This document shows positions 34,813 to 44,006 of a DNA stretch of 64,000 nucleotides, one piece after another. Every line of letters begins with the position of its first letter. Position 1 is the first letter of the stretch. A program made the translations under genes and the position numbers. Source of the stretch: Planctomycetaceae bacterium (lineage in GTDB: Bacteria > Planctomycetota > Planctomycetia > Planctomycetales > Planctomycetaceae); assembly GCA_021732415.1 (NCBI GenBank), contig JAKFVC010000001.1, positions 1 through 64,000 of the forward strand. The letters run 5' to 3'. The notes beneath the pieces are model-generated. The model did not search any database and was not told the DNA's origin. It worked only from the letters and a program-made list of their open reading frames with translations.

Positions 34813-36813
34813 CTATTGAAACTCTTCATCCTCTTCGTCATCAACCGGCTCGATGTCCTCGCTCAACTGCGCCGGCGGACGGAAGATGGGCCGCGACGGA
34901 CGGACGCCGATCAGCGGCTTGGTCGGTTCCGCTGGCTTCTCGGGTTTTTCGGCTTTCGGCTTCGCTTCGGGTTTGACCTTCTCCTGAACCAGTGGAGCAA
35001 TCGGTGTCACGCTTTCGATGGTGACGGGGGCGACCTTTGAAGCACCGTGGGCCTGTCCCGGACCGGGTTGAGGTTTGGCCTTTTGTTGATCGACCAGCAG
35101 TTGTTGATGCTCGGGGTCGACGGACTCGCGGCGATCCCAGAGGGCCACCTTCTTCTCGCCAAACTCGGCTTCGGCGACGACAAAGCTCGCTCGGCGGCGC
35201 GTGGCGGCGAAGATCGGTAGCAGGTCGCGGACCTCGCCGGCGCGGCCGGCTTGACGTTCGACATGATCGAGCATGTCCTGGGACCAGGCACCGCGGCGCA
35301 GATGGAGACGAATCGGTTGCGATTCGGGATAGCGAATTTCCATCACTAGTTCGGGTTCACCACTCGCGGCAATCTGGACTCCTTGTGAGCTGAAATAAAG
35401 CTGAGTCTGGCCGCGGGAAGAGACGCCTCGAGTCTCGGGGGATTCCGGGTGATTCCCGATCATGACTGTTTCGGCCCGGTCCAGATTCCAGGCGGGAGAC
35501 GCGACGCACACCAATTGCGTGCGGCCTCCAAATGCGGATTGATCGTAGGCGTACAGCGACGTGACAAGCTGTTGCATCGCGAGCGGTGGCATCTTGCGGA
35601 CGCCCAGCGTCGCCACCGATTGTAGCAATGCGGTCGCGGGTAATTCCGTCAACGTTTGGGGATCGCTGAGTGTCGTAATCAGCTTGGCTTCGTTGCCCGA
35701 CTTCTGGTACAGCGCAACCAGGCTGGCCAGACTTTGCGGGCGTTCCAGATCGACGTCGAGATTCCGCAGGATGGCCTCTTCGGCCTCTGTCGACTGGTTG
35801 GCTTCCTGCAGAATTCGTGCACAGACTAAGTTGGCCTGCCAGGCGCCCGTCGAATATTCCAGCGCGCGGCGAGCCGTCTGCGGTGCCTCGGGGTTCTTCA
35901 AGTAGGCCTGGATTGCAGCCAGGTTCGCCAATCCGGCGGCCAGCATTTCGTCTTTGCGAAAATGACCGTGCCCCAGCTTGGCGAGTTTCTCGTAAGTCAC
36001 CTCGGCATTGGCCCACTGACCTTGCGCCTGCTGAGTTCGCGCCACATGGTAATAGTAGGGGGGATAGCACGTCATAAAACGTTCCATCCGCTGTAACACG
36101 CGCAGCCGCGTTTCAGCATTGGTCTCGGCTAGGGCAGCATCGAGCTTATCGAGATCATCACCTCGCACCAGCCAGTTGTCGGCGATGTTCTTCTTCTGCG
36201 CCATCTTCCAGAAGGTATCGAGGAACTTCGATGACTTATCGTTGACCTCGGTCATGCGCGTCTTTTCGACCTTCCACAGATCGAGCTCGCGGTTGTTCGC
36301 CGTCGTGCGATAATCCCACCAACTGTTGGCCCCGGTCTTAACAGCGTTCACATATTGGAAAGTCGTGACCTCGGCACCGAGGATAAATGCATTCGACAAG
36401 ACCTGTCGTCGCACCTGGTGTTTGTAACTTTGTTTGAGAACATAGCGCTCTTTGTCCGCGATCCGCTCTTTGCCGATTTCGTCCAGCGTCGCCGTATAAA
36501 GAGTGATGACTTCCTGATCGCCAATCTCATTCAGATTGAGATTATTCAGGATGTGATGCTGCTCTTCGGAGAGGACTCGCTTCGAAGGATTCTGGCGCAT
36601 CCGATGGAACGAAGCACGGCAGTAATTCAACGCCACTGCGGTGGAACGTGCGGCCTTCTCATCAGTTACGACGACTGGCGCAGTTCCCTCGGCAGACTTT
36701 TCGCTCGTCGCGTGGGCCTTCTCCTGGTCGGCAATGGCCAAGTCCGTACCGGTTAACAAGCCAGCCGGCAGCAGCAACCAGCAGTACCAGAACGAACGCG
36801 AATTCACAGTCAT
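34813..36813 (-). CDS. large secreted TPR-type hypothetical protein
   Basis: A 666-residue protein with a signal peptide (NSRSFWYCWLLLPAGLLTG). The ATG at 36813 has GGGGAG 7 bases upstream. The middle (about 230-400) is all helical with TPR-like repeats (AQGQWANAEVTYEKLAKLGHGHF..., AAIQAYLKNPEAPQTARRALEYS). A beta-rich part follows at ~430-560, then a Pro/Lys-rich linker and an acidic end (EPVDDEEDEEFQ). No enzyme motif is visible. Probably a periplasmic scaffold. Confidence 0.6.
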   Translation of the reverse strand: MTVNSRSFWYCWLLLPAGLLTGTDLAIADQEKAHATSEKSAEGTAPVVVTDEKAARSTAVALNYCRASFHRMRQNPSKRVLSEEQHHILNNLNLNEIGDQEVITLYTATLDEIGKERIADKERYVLKQSYKHQVRRQVLSNAFILGAEVTTFQYVNAVKTGANSWWDYRTTANNRELDLWKVEKTRMTEVNDKSSKFLDTFWKMAQKKNIADNWLVRGDDLDKLDAALAETNAETRLRVLQRMERFMTCYPPYYYHVARTQQAQGQWANAEVTYEKLAKLGHGHFRKDEMLAAGLANLAAIQAYLKNPEAPQTARRALEYSTGAWQANLVCARILQEANQSTEAEEAILRNLDVDLERPQSLASLVALYQKSGNEAKLITTLSDPQTLTELPATALLQSVATLGVRKMPPLAMQQLVTSLYAYDQSAFGGRTQLVCVASPAWNLDRAETVMIGNHPESPETRGVSSRGQTQLYFSSQGVQIAASGEPELVMEIRYPESQPIRLHLRRGAWSQDMLDHVERQAGRAGEVRDLLPIFAATRRRASFVVAEAEFGEKKVALWDRRESVDPEHQQLLVDQQKAKPQPGPGQAHGASKVAPVTIESVTPIAPLVQEKVKPEAKPKAEKPEKPAEPTKPLIGVRPSRPIFRPPAQLSEDIEPVDDEEDEEFQ

Positions 36814-37082
36814 GAAATCTCCCCTCAGGCACCCCCGTGGCAGGGCGCTGTGCTGACAAGTATGGCTCGCAGCCGGCGCCCGTTAGACGTTAAGCAAATG
36901 CCGTGCGCAAAGTTTTGGCCGACTCTGGCCTGTCCCAAGGATTAGGGAAAGTTTGCGGTCAGGAGAAGATCGGAGAGGGATGGCGAAATCACCCGTTCGA
37001 TCCGAAATGCTTACCTAATCGAAAATGTCGTCGGACGAGTCGCCGGGCCGGTGAGGTTCGGTGTCGACTGATGGGCAGAATG

Positions 37083-37384
37083 ATCTCACGCAAAGGCGCC
37101 AAGGCGCAAAGTGGGGATCAGATTCGCCACGGAGAACGTAAAGATTTAAGAAGAGAGAGTTATTGCCACAGAATGACACAGAAGAAACACAGAAGCAGAA
37201 GAGGAATCATTTTTCTATTTTCTGTGTTTCTTCTGTGTCATTCTGTGGCTCAAAAAGCTGTACGAAAAGACTTCTCCATAGTCTCCATGATGAATGATTT
37301 CCTGGTTTGTTCAAGTAATTGATTCACCAAACACGGCCTAGAAAAGCATTCTCAATCTTTGCGTCTTAGCGCCTTTGCGTGAGA
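37083..37384. repeat. two repeat families nested
   Basis: The outer arms at 37083-37111 (CTCACGCAAAGGCGCCAAGG...) and 37356-37384 pair imperfectly. Inside, 37165-37194 and 37220-37249 are the CACAGA-type arms also found at 5983-6068. The outer family is the one at 48639-48736. The rest of 36814-37541 has no supported gene. Confidence 0.8.
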
Positions 37385-37541
37385 CAATTCTTCGGAATGT
37401 TGAAAAGCTCACCACCTCGCCCCTCACGTTGGTAGGCTGAATCATGAAAGATCTGATAGAACCGCTGCGTGGGATGGCTACCCTTCTTGAATTCGGATAG
37501 CGTACATCGAGAAATTTCGGCACTCGAATGGGGGGCGGCGC

Positions 37542-38204
37542 GTGGAGAGCGTCAAAGTTGAAGACTATCTGAAGGCGATCTACCAGATCTGCGCCGCTGT
37601 CGGCACCGATACGGCCGCAACGGGTGAGGTCGCGGAGCGCCTGCAGGTGACTCCCGGCAGCGTCACCACGATGCTGCAGCGACTGGCCGAATCCGGGCTG
37701 GTGAAGTATCAGTCGCACCGCGGGGCGAAGCTGACCGAGGCCGGCCAGAAGGTCGCGCTCAATGTGTTACGCCGGCATCGTCTCGTCGAACTCTTTCTGA
37801 CCAAGACGCTTGGGATGTCGTGGGATGAAATCCATGCCGAGGCCGAAAACCTGGAACATGCCGTTTCAGAACGTCTGATCGATCGGATCGACCAGCACCT
37901 GGGATATCCCGACCGGGACCCGCATGGCGATCCAATCCCCAACGGCGACGGCTCGCTGCGCAGTGCACCGGGCGAACCACTCGCCGATTGTGCGGCGGGA
38001 ACGAATTTCGTTCTGGAACGAGTCCTCGATCAGACCCCGGAGTTTTTACGCTATCTGCGAGACGGCAGTTTGATTCCCGGCTGCACGGCATCAGTCATCC
38101 AGAATCTCCCCTCGGCGGGGATCATGACCCTGCAGGCCGGCGACCATCAGGTCAGCCTGAGTCGCGACGCGGCGTCTAAGCTGTTGGTCAAGATTGTAGA
38201 TTGA
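37542..38204 (+). CDS. DtxR/MntR-family metal-dependent regulator
   Basis: A 220-residue regulator of iron or manganese homeostasis. The N-terminal winged helix is clear (VEDYLKAIYQIC, TGEVAERLQVTPGSVTTMLQRLAESGLV, HRGAKLTEAGQKVALNVLRRHRLVELFL). It is followed by the helical dimerisation/metal domain (WDEIHAEAENLEHAVSERLIDRID, LGYPDRDPHGDPIP) and a FeoA/SH3-like C-terminal part. It starts at GTG 37542. No transporter or sod gene is next to it, so its targets lie elsewhere. Confidence 0.92.
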   Translation: MESVKVEDYLKAIYQICAAVGTDTAATGEVAERLQVTPGSVTTMLQRLAESGLVKYQSHRGAKLTEAGQKVALNVLRRHRLVELFLTKTLGMSWDEIHAEAENLEHAVSERLIDRIDQHLGYPDRDPHGDPIPNGDGSLRSAPGEPLADCAAGTNFVLERVLDQTPEFLRYLRDGSLIPGCTASVIQNLPSAGIMTLQAGDHQVSLSRDAASKLLVKIVD

Positions 38205-38239
38205 CCCCCTTCCATCCGTTCGCAGTACCTGACGGAGCG

Positions 38240-38430
38240 TAGCGACATTGGCTCCCCTCGCCCTGGTACCCCGGGGAGAGGGGATGGGGGTGAGGGGCAC
38301 GATCAACCAGCGACTCAGGCTCCAGAATATCGACAAAAAAGTCGGCTTTGAACATCCCTTTGAGCGACACTCGCTAATGCCCCTCACCCCTCACCCCGGA
38401 GTACCAGGGCGAGGGGAGCCACTGTCGCTT
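38240..38430. repeat. long inverted repeat (CTCCCCTCGCCCTGGTACC type)
   Basis: The arms at 38240-38275 and 38397-38430 pair over ~35 bp with few mismatches. Secondary pairing of GGGGGTGAGGGGC and GCCCCTCACCCC lies inside. It sits between the convergent DtxR and dnaB genes. Confidence 0.8.
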
Positions 38431-38456
38431 CGCTCCTTTGAATCACCGACACTCGC

Positions 38457-39893
38457 CTAAATCGGATCGAACGAATCATTCGCTCCGAAGTAGCCCCCCT
38501 CCGGTTCGGCCAAATTGCTGAAGTCCACAAAGCGCATGGACTCGCGCTGCCAGGTGAGATTCACGATGCCGGTCGGACCACTACGGTGCTTGGCGATCAC
38601 GATTTCTGCCAGTCCAGGCTGATCCTCGGGGTCGTAGGCGTCGGGGCGATGCAGGAACATAACCATGTCGGCGTCCTGTTCGATGGCACCACTCTCGCGC
38701 AGGTCGGCCAACCGCGGACGCTTGTCATCACGCAGTTCCACGCCGCGGTTCAATTGCGAGAGCGCGATGACCGGGACCTCCATTTCCTTCGCGAGAAACT
38801 TCAACCGCCGCGCAATCTGAGCGATCTGCTGTTCGCGCGGGGCTCGCTTGTCTTCGGGTTCAATCAGTTGGAGATAGTCGATGATCACCAGCCCCAGGTT
38901 GTCGCGGCGCTTCAACCGGCGGGCGATGGCACCAATCTGAGCCATCGTGCGGCCGGGTGCGTCGTCGATGAAGATCGGCAGTTCGCTCAGTGCGGCTGAG
39001 GCCTGCATCAGACGGTCCCGCTCTTCTTCGTTCATGTCGCCTTTGCGGAGCCGATGTCCGTCCAGGCGCCCGTGAATGCACAACAAGCGTTCGGCCAGTT
39101 CCAGCTTGGATTGTTCCAGGCTGAACAGCAACACGCCCTTATTTGCGATCCGGGCGACACCTTCCGCAATGTTGATCACGAACGCCGTCTTACCCATCGC
39201 GGGACGGGCGGCCAAAATCACCAGTTCGGTGGGATGTAACCCGTTCGTCTTGGCGTCCAGATCGGCAAAGCCCGTCGGCAGACCGCTGATTTCGCCGTCA
39301 CGCTCCAACCGCTCGTTGATGCGGTCGAACGTCTTCATCAGGATCTCACGCAGCTCAATGCGGTCGGTGTTTTCCTGTTGTTCCAGGATCTGAAAGATCC
39401 CGTGTTCCGCCTCGCGCAGCAGATCTTCCGTCTCCTTCGAGTCCTCATACGCATCACGCAGGATCTCGGTGCAGGTGTAGATCAGGCTGCGCTGGATGTA
39501 TTTGTCGCGTACGATCCCGGCGTAGTACTTCGCGTGGGCCGCATGCGGGACCGACTCCAGGACCTTGATCAGATAATGATCGCCACCGACCGCTTCCAGG
39601 CTGCCCTTTTTTTCCAGTTCATTCGAGACCGTCACGGCGTCGATGCCACGAATCCCGTTTTCGTGGAGCTGCCAGATGGCCTTGAAAATCAACTGATGGG
39701 CATCAAGATAAAAGTGGCTGGCCGTAATGATGTCGACGACATCATCGATGACGTCATTAAAGAGCAGAATGCTGCCCAGGACGCCGCGTTCCGCATCCAG
39801 ATCCTGGGGAGGCAGCTTATTGAACGGATTGGAGGCGCCAGGCTTGTTCTTGTCGTTGCCGGGCTTATCTTTGTCAGGAAAATTGGATGCCAT
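38457..39893 (-). CDS. dnaB: replicative DNA helicase DnaB
   Basis: A 478-residue hexameric replication-fork helicase of standard length. It has the N-terminal domain (PPQDLDAERGVLGSILLF), the RecA-like C-terminal domain with Walker A ARPAMGKTAF near residue 235, Walker B LVIIDYLQLI, ALSQLNRGVE and the arginine-rich AKHRSGPTGIV. Residues 1-25 form a charged Asp/Lys/Asn tail. Start at ATG 39893. No intein or insertion is seen. Not linked to other replication genes here. Confidence 0.96.
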   Translation of the reverse strand: MASNFPDKDKPGNDKNKPGASNPFNKLPPQDLDAERGVLGSILLFNDVIDDVVDIITASHFYLDAHQLIFKAIWQLHENGIRGIDAVTVSNELEKKGSLEAVGGDHYLIKVLESVPHAAHAKYYAGIVRDKYIQRSLIYTCTEILRDAYEDSKETEDLLREAEHGIFQILEQQENTDRIELREILMKTFDRINERLERDGEISGLPTGFADLDAKTNGLHPTELVILAARPAMGKTAFVINIAEGVARIANKGVLLFSLEQSKLELAERLLCIHGRLDGHRLRKGDMNEEERDRLMQASAALSELPIFIDDAPGRTMAQIGAIARRLKRRDNLGLVIIDYLQLIEPEDKRAPREQQIAQIARRLKFLAKEMEVPVIALSQLNRGVELRDDKRPRLADLRESGAIEQDADMVMFLHRPDAYDPEDQPGLAEIVIAKHRSGPTGIVNLTWQRESMRFVDFSNLAEPEGGYFGANDSFDPI

Positions 39894-40133
39894 GAGGGTC
39901 GACTAACGGATTGCGGCGTGGCAAAGAACGGCGATTTTTGATTTCCAACGAATGGATCGCCAAACCGGGATTGTACCGACTTCGAAGCCGCCGCGGCATG
40001 GGTCCCAGCAGATCGTCACAAATCCTGAGATAGCAATACGATCTGGCATCAATTTCTAAGCAGGGATGCCGGATTAAACTGCACAACCACATAGAACGGC
40101 CAACAATACATCCGGCTGCTCAGAAGAGCGTGA

Positions 40134-40233
40134 ACCACGAATCACACAAATGACACGAATAAGAATTCGAAGAACTGTCGCGAAGGACTGATAATCTATC
40201 TGCCCAATTCGTGTCATTCGAGTTATTCGTGGT
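40134..40233. repeat. iterated-word inverted repeat (CACGAAT type)
   Basis: The arms at 40134-40160 (ACCACGAATCACACAAATG...) and 40207-40233 pair with a few mismatches. A second copy is at 43716-43818. The rest of the 39894-40335 gap shows nothing recognisable. Confidence 0.75.
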
Positions 40234-40335
40234 AAGAAAAATACCTACCCTGACTTCATCGACGATCAGTCAAGAGTCCCTGGTTTTGACAGGGTTCTTA
40301 GTTTTTTTCAAAAACGAAAGGCGCCAGAGAGAACA

Positions 40336-41472
40336 TTACTTACGAACCAGTCGCCCGCGCACGAAGAGATCCCCTTCGACATTCGTAACCTGCAGGTTGG
40401 CCAACCGCTTCGCGATTTCTGGTGAGTCCAATCCCTGGCCTCCCAAAGGGCTGTTGGCGCCTTGCCCGCCGATCAAGATGGGCGCAATAAAGACCTGCAC
40501 TTCGTCGATCAGTTGGCGGTCAAAGAATTCGCCCAGGACGGCGCTTCCGCCTTCCACCAGGATATTCGTCAGACGTCTGCGTCCCAATTCCTTTAGACAT
40601 TCCGCGATGTCCGGATGCTGACGTGCGTCGGCCGTGACGGACATGACTTCGACCCCCGCCGCCTGTAGCGCGGCAACTCGTCCAATGGGTGCCGCCGGCG
40701 TCACGAAAACCAGGACCGGTGTCCGCTCCGCCGTTCTCACCAAGTGCGAAAGCAACGGCAGCCGAGCGTGGCTGTCGAGCACGATCCGCGTCGCCATCCG
40801 CGGGCCCGCGGGGCGCGCCGTCAACAACGGAGCGTCGGCCAGCACCGTACCAATCCCGACCAGGATTCCGTCCACTCGTCCTCGCAGTTGATGCACGAAC
40901 CCCCTGGAGGCCGCATTCGAAATCCATCTGGAGATTCTCGTATGAGCGGCCATCTTTCCATCCAGCGACATCGCCCATTTGGCGATCACAAATGGCCGGT
41001 GATGTTCTATCAAAGTGCGAAACGGAGCCGTTAATTGGACGGCTTCCGCTTGCAGCAAACCAGTCTCGACAATGACTCCAGCGGCCCGCAATTGAGCCAC
41101 CCCCTGCCCTGACACCGCGGGAAACGGATCCAAGGCCGCCACGTAGACGCGTTTGATTCCAGCCGACAGGACCGCCGCAGTACAAGGCGGCGTTTTCCCT
41201 TGATGACAACAGGGTTCCAACGTCACATACAGGGTCGCTCCCCGAGCACGTTCGCCCGCCTGCCGTAACGCGTGGACTTCGGCATGCGGCCCACCAAAAC
41301 GCTCGTGATAGCCTTCCCCCAGCAACTGGAGATTGTCATCCACCACAACGGCCCCGACCATGGGGTTTGGTTCGACAAAACCCGCGCCCTGCGCTGCCAA
41401 TTCCAGGGCGCGCCGCATGATAGATTCAGGCGCTTCGAAAACGGGTGGCATCATGGGAAATACGTTTGACAT
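40336..41472 (-). CDS. ribD: bifunctional riboflavin biosynthesis protein RibD
   Basis: 378 residues from the ATG at 41472; the frame runs on to 41607, but that part lies in a palindromic repeat (41500-41579), so it is not likely coding. The deaminase domain (1-150) has the zinc motifs HAEVHAL and PCCHQGKTPPC. The reductase domain (150-378) has KWAMSLDGKMA, DGILVGIGTVLADAPLLT and VEGGSAVLGEFF. It deaminates and reduces the pyrimidine precursor in riboflavin synthesis. Other rib genes are not adjacent, and I see no FMN riboswitch upstream. Confidence 0.94.
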   Translation of the reverse strand: MSNVFPMMPPVFEAPESIMRRALELAAQGAGFVEPNPMVGAVVVDDNLQLLGEGYHERFGGPHAEVHALRQAGERARGATLYVTLEPCCHQGKTPPCTAAVLSAGIKRVYVAALDPFPAVSGQGVAQLRAAGVIVETGLLQAEAVQLTAPFRTLIEHHRPFVIAKWAMSLDGKMAAHTRISRWISNAASRGFVHQLRGRVDGILVGIGTVLADAPLLTARPAGPRMATRIVLDSHARLPLLSHLVRTAERTPVLVFVTPAAPIGRVAALQAAGVEVMSVTADARQHPDIAECLKELGRRRLTNILVEGGSAVLGEFFDRQLIDEVQVFIAPILIGGQGANSPLGGQGLDSPEIAKRLANLQVTNVEGDLFVRGRLVRK

Positions 41473-41499
41473 TGATCGGGTGGTAACAGCAACTTCGTT

Positions 41500-41579
41500 C
41501 ATAAGTCCCATCCGTCCCATGCATTTCTTGGGAATTCGATGGGACTTATGGGACGGATGGGACCAATGGGACTTATGGG
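41500..41579. repeat. GGGACTTATGGGAC word repeat
   Basis: 41500-41520 (CATAAGTCCCATCCGTCCCAT) pairs with 41539-41559, and the word ATGGGACTTATGGG is repeated to 41579. The same family is at 57849-57890. It lies between ribD and the phosphodiesterase-like gene. Confidence 0.75.
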
Positions 41580-41634
41580 AGGACAGAATACATCCTACCG
41601 GCCACATTGATAACGGTCAGCCGACGGACGATAT

Positions 41635-42405
41635 TCAAAACTGGTACTCAACCCCGGTTAGCCCGATTTCGATATTCGGGAGTCCCAATGCCAGCAGTTG
41701 GTCGACAACCGGCTCGTACCACGCGGGTTTGATGTGAATGGCAATCACGCGTACCGACGCGGGCAACGATTGAATCTCGGCCGCGAAACTCTTCGGGATC
41801 AAGTGCAGTGCCTTATCCGCCAGCCAATCGAGCTGGTCGGGGAAACTGCACTCCAGCAAGACCGCTTTCAAATTCGGAACCCGTGCGAGGTGCTGCCAGA
41901 CTCCCGAACTGTGGTGAGTATCCGAAATGATGGCGACCGCCGACGTCGCATCTTCAATCAGAAAGCCAAACACTGGCACCACGTGAATCAACGGTAGCGG
42001 CGTAACGAGCATCTCCCCCACGGGAACCGGCTGCAGCGCGGTCAGCTCATTCAGTTTCAGGAAGGCACTATCTGGAGTCGACAGTGAAATAAAATCGGGC
42101 CACAGCCGGTCGTTGAGAATGTCCTGCTGCAACACGGAGAGCGTCTCGTCACTGCCGTGTACGATCACGCATTCCGGACCTTGTTCGAAGACGTTGTCGA
42201 GGAAAATCGGCAGTGTCGCTACGTGGTCCAGGTGGCAATGCGACAGAAACAGATCGGTGACCAACTTCTGAGTCGCCAGCGGGCATCCAAACCCGAGGCA
42301 GCCGGCATCCACCGCAATGCGATCATTCACGACATACGACACCAGGTATTGGTAGCGTGTCTCGCCCAGCATGCCAGAAGGAATGATTTGAAGTTTCACT
42401 ACCAA
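41635..42405 (-). CDS. class II cyclic-nucleotide phosphodiesterase-like hydrolase
   Basis: 256 residues of metallo-beta-lactamase fold. The core motif LSHCHLDHVATLPIF near residue 55, then VHGSDET, ISDTHHSSGVWQHL and LECSFPDQL match class II (PDE1/CpdP-type) phosphodiesterases, which hydrolyse cAMP or cGMP. TTG 42405 and GTG 42399 are the possible starts; neither has a clear ribosome-binding site. No cyclase is nearby. A general MBL hydrolase remains possible. Confidence 0.75.
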   Translation of the reverse strand: MVVKLQIIPSGMLGETRYQYLVSYVVNDRIAVDAGCLGFGCPLATQKLVTDLFLSHCHLDHVATLPIFLDNVFEQGPECVIVHGSDETLSVLQQDILNDRLWPDFISLSTPDSAFLKLNELTALQPVPVGEMLVTPLPLIHVVPVFGFLIEDATSAVAIISDTHHSSGVWQHLARVPNLKAVLLECSFPDQLDWLADKALHLIPKSFAAEIQSLPASVRVIAIHIKPAWYEPVVDQLLALGLPNIEIGLTGVEYQF

Positions 42406-42724
42406 CGGTCTCGATCAAGTGACAGGCCGGGTAAAAGGTGCCGTCAATAGGCCCCTCAAGATTATGAGCTCCGGACGCACGATAACAAATGAGGAATTGG
42501 CAAGTTCTATTGTTTATGCAGATTAGACCGAAAACGCCGTGAGATTGCCGGGGCACTCTGCTCTGATGTGCTGGAGATCAATGAAACAGGGACTGCTCTT
42601 CTAGTATCTGTCGGCTGAGATCCGTGATTTCTTGCGTATGCCTGTCTAGATCGTGGTGGATGCGGCCAGCATCGGGATGCTGACGCGGGAAGCGTCGGTC
42701 ACGAAGACTATTCTGCACCATTCC
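42406..42724. other. intergenic region, nothing recognised
   Basis: A 319 bp gap between two minus-strand genes. I see no palindrome, repeat or gene of note. Confidence 0.4.
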
Positions 42725-43459
42725 TTACTTCCCGACTTTGACACCCCCAGAGATCGTGACCTCAATCTTGCCGGTGTTTTTGTTTTCCGGTGGCGCATTC
42801 ACTCGAATAAAGAGTACTCCATCTTTTTGCGACGTGTAGTCGCAACCCTCGCCAATCAGAAAGGGCTTGTCCTTTTTCTTTTCGTCCTGCTGCACGGTCG
42901 TGGGAATCACGATCCCGATCAAGGCTCCGATTGGCAGATCACTCACCAAATCCTGCGGGGTCGGCGTCGCTGACTTCGCGGTAAATCCGTTGGGGGTTAA
43001 TTGCGAGCTCACCACGAACTTGTAGTTGCCAACCGCCTTGATGCGAATGGGCTTGCCAGCTCCAACCATGACCGCAGTCGTATCCCAGCCGCGGCTGGAA
43101 GTCACTTCCATTTCAATTTCGTTCGAACCGATCAGATCGTCGTCCAGCTTCTTCAGCTTGGCATCCAAATTCGGCCGATTCGGATCGAGCGCCTGGATCG
43201 ATTTCAACAACGTCCGTGCCTTGTCGTATTCTTTCAGGTCGTAGTACTCGGCCGCCAACTCCTCGGCGCTCTTCATGAAACCGTCTTGAATCTCGTTCGC
43301 CTTCACATCGAGAACCGACGTGCTGCCCTTCTTTTTCGAGGCCTTCGATTTGCTTTTCTCCTGGCCGGAAACCGTGCCTGTGGGCATGACCAACCAGATT
43401 TGAGCAGCAAACCAACAGCCACCGAGTAAGCAAATCAACGCGAGCATGGGCTTGCGCAT
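42725..43459 (-). CDS. secreted PA-IL-lectin-like protein with helical repeat
   Basis: A 244-residue protein. The ATG at 43459 is preceded by GAGGAACC and starts a signal peptide (or a membrane anchor). A Lys/Ser-rich linker follows, then a TPR-like hairpin (AAEYYDLKEYDKARTLLKSIQAL, ~68-90). A C-terminal beta-sandwich (about 120-244) resembles the PA-I galactophilic lectin fold: VTSSRGWDTTAVMVGAGKPIRIKA, IGALIGIV, FLIGEGCDYTSQKDGVLFIRVN. Probably binds sugar or acts as a surface module. The lectin resemblance is moderate. Confidence 0.65.
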   Translation of the reverse strand: MRKPMLALICLLGGCWFAAQIWLVMPTGTVSGQEKSKSKASKKKGSTSVLDVKANEIQDGFMKSAEELAAEYYDLKEYDKARTLLKSIQALDPNRPNLDAKLKKLDDDLIGSNEIEMEVTSSRGWDTTAVMVGAGKPIRIKAVGNYKFVVSSQLTPNGFTAKSATPTPQDLVSDLPIGALIGIVIPTTVQQDEKKKDKPFLIGEGCDYTSQKDGVLFIRVNAPPENKNTGKIEVTISGGVKVGK

Positions 43460-43566
43460 GAGGGTTCCTCAACAGAGATCTAGAGCGAGCGGGCACCAGA
43501 ATAGGTCAACACGAATTCCATAACAGCATATTTCAACGGCAGATTCGAAGGAAGGACCAAATTTTG

Positions 43567-43890
43567 CAGGATGGGTCTCCAGGCCCGTCAGTCAGCCTCT
43601 TCCAGCCTCATAAACGTGATCGCGAATGTACCGTCAACAGTATTACCACAGTCCCCTTCGTGTCCTTCGTGACCTTCTGTTCAAAATAGAGATCCATGGG
43701 GGAGTGTCTATTTTTAACCACGAATTTTACGAATGACACGAATATCGAAGAGGGATCGGAGTTCGTTCGGATGCAATTTCCTGAATTTCGATTCGTGTCA
43801 TCTGTGTGATTCGTGGTTCAAAACCTTCCTCACTCAATTGGTGGCCTTATTGATGAAACTGGACTGACGGGCCTGGAGACCCGTCCCACG
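43567..43890. repeat. inverted family B pair enclosing CACGAAT hairpin
   Basis: Family B elements at 43567-43593 and 43863-43890 face each other. Inside them, 43716-43743 and 43791-43818 pair (ACCACGAATTTTACGAATG...) and belong to the family at 40134. This is again one family nested in another. Confidence 0.75.
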
Positions 43891-44006
43891 GCCGACTTGG
43901 CCTTCACTTCCGCATTGGCACATCTTCGCTATGATGCCTCCTTCTTAAAAAACTTTGCTTCCACCAAACTTGATGTTCCCCCTCCGAGTTGAGGAAAGGT
44001 CCTCAC

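Noticed and set aside
36903-37322. 139-codon frame on the plus strand
   Set aside because: It runs across the nested repeats at 37083-37384; the product includes translated repeat sequence and no domain.
41473-41607. N-terminal extension of RibD
   Set aside because: The extra codons are made from the GGGACTTATGGGAC repeat (translated SHKSH words) and do not belong to the RibD fold.
43899-43942. Possible second sigma-54 promoter before the Xaa-Pro peptidase (TTGGCACATCTTCGC)
   Set aside because: The spacing from GG to GC is nine bases instead of ten, so the key requirement fails.
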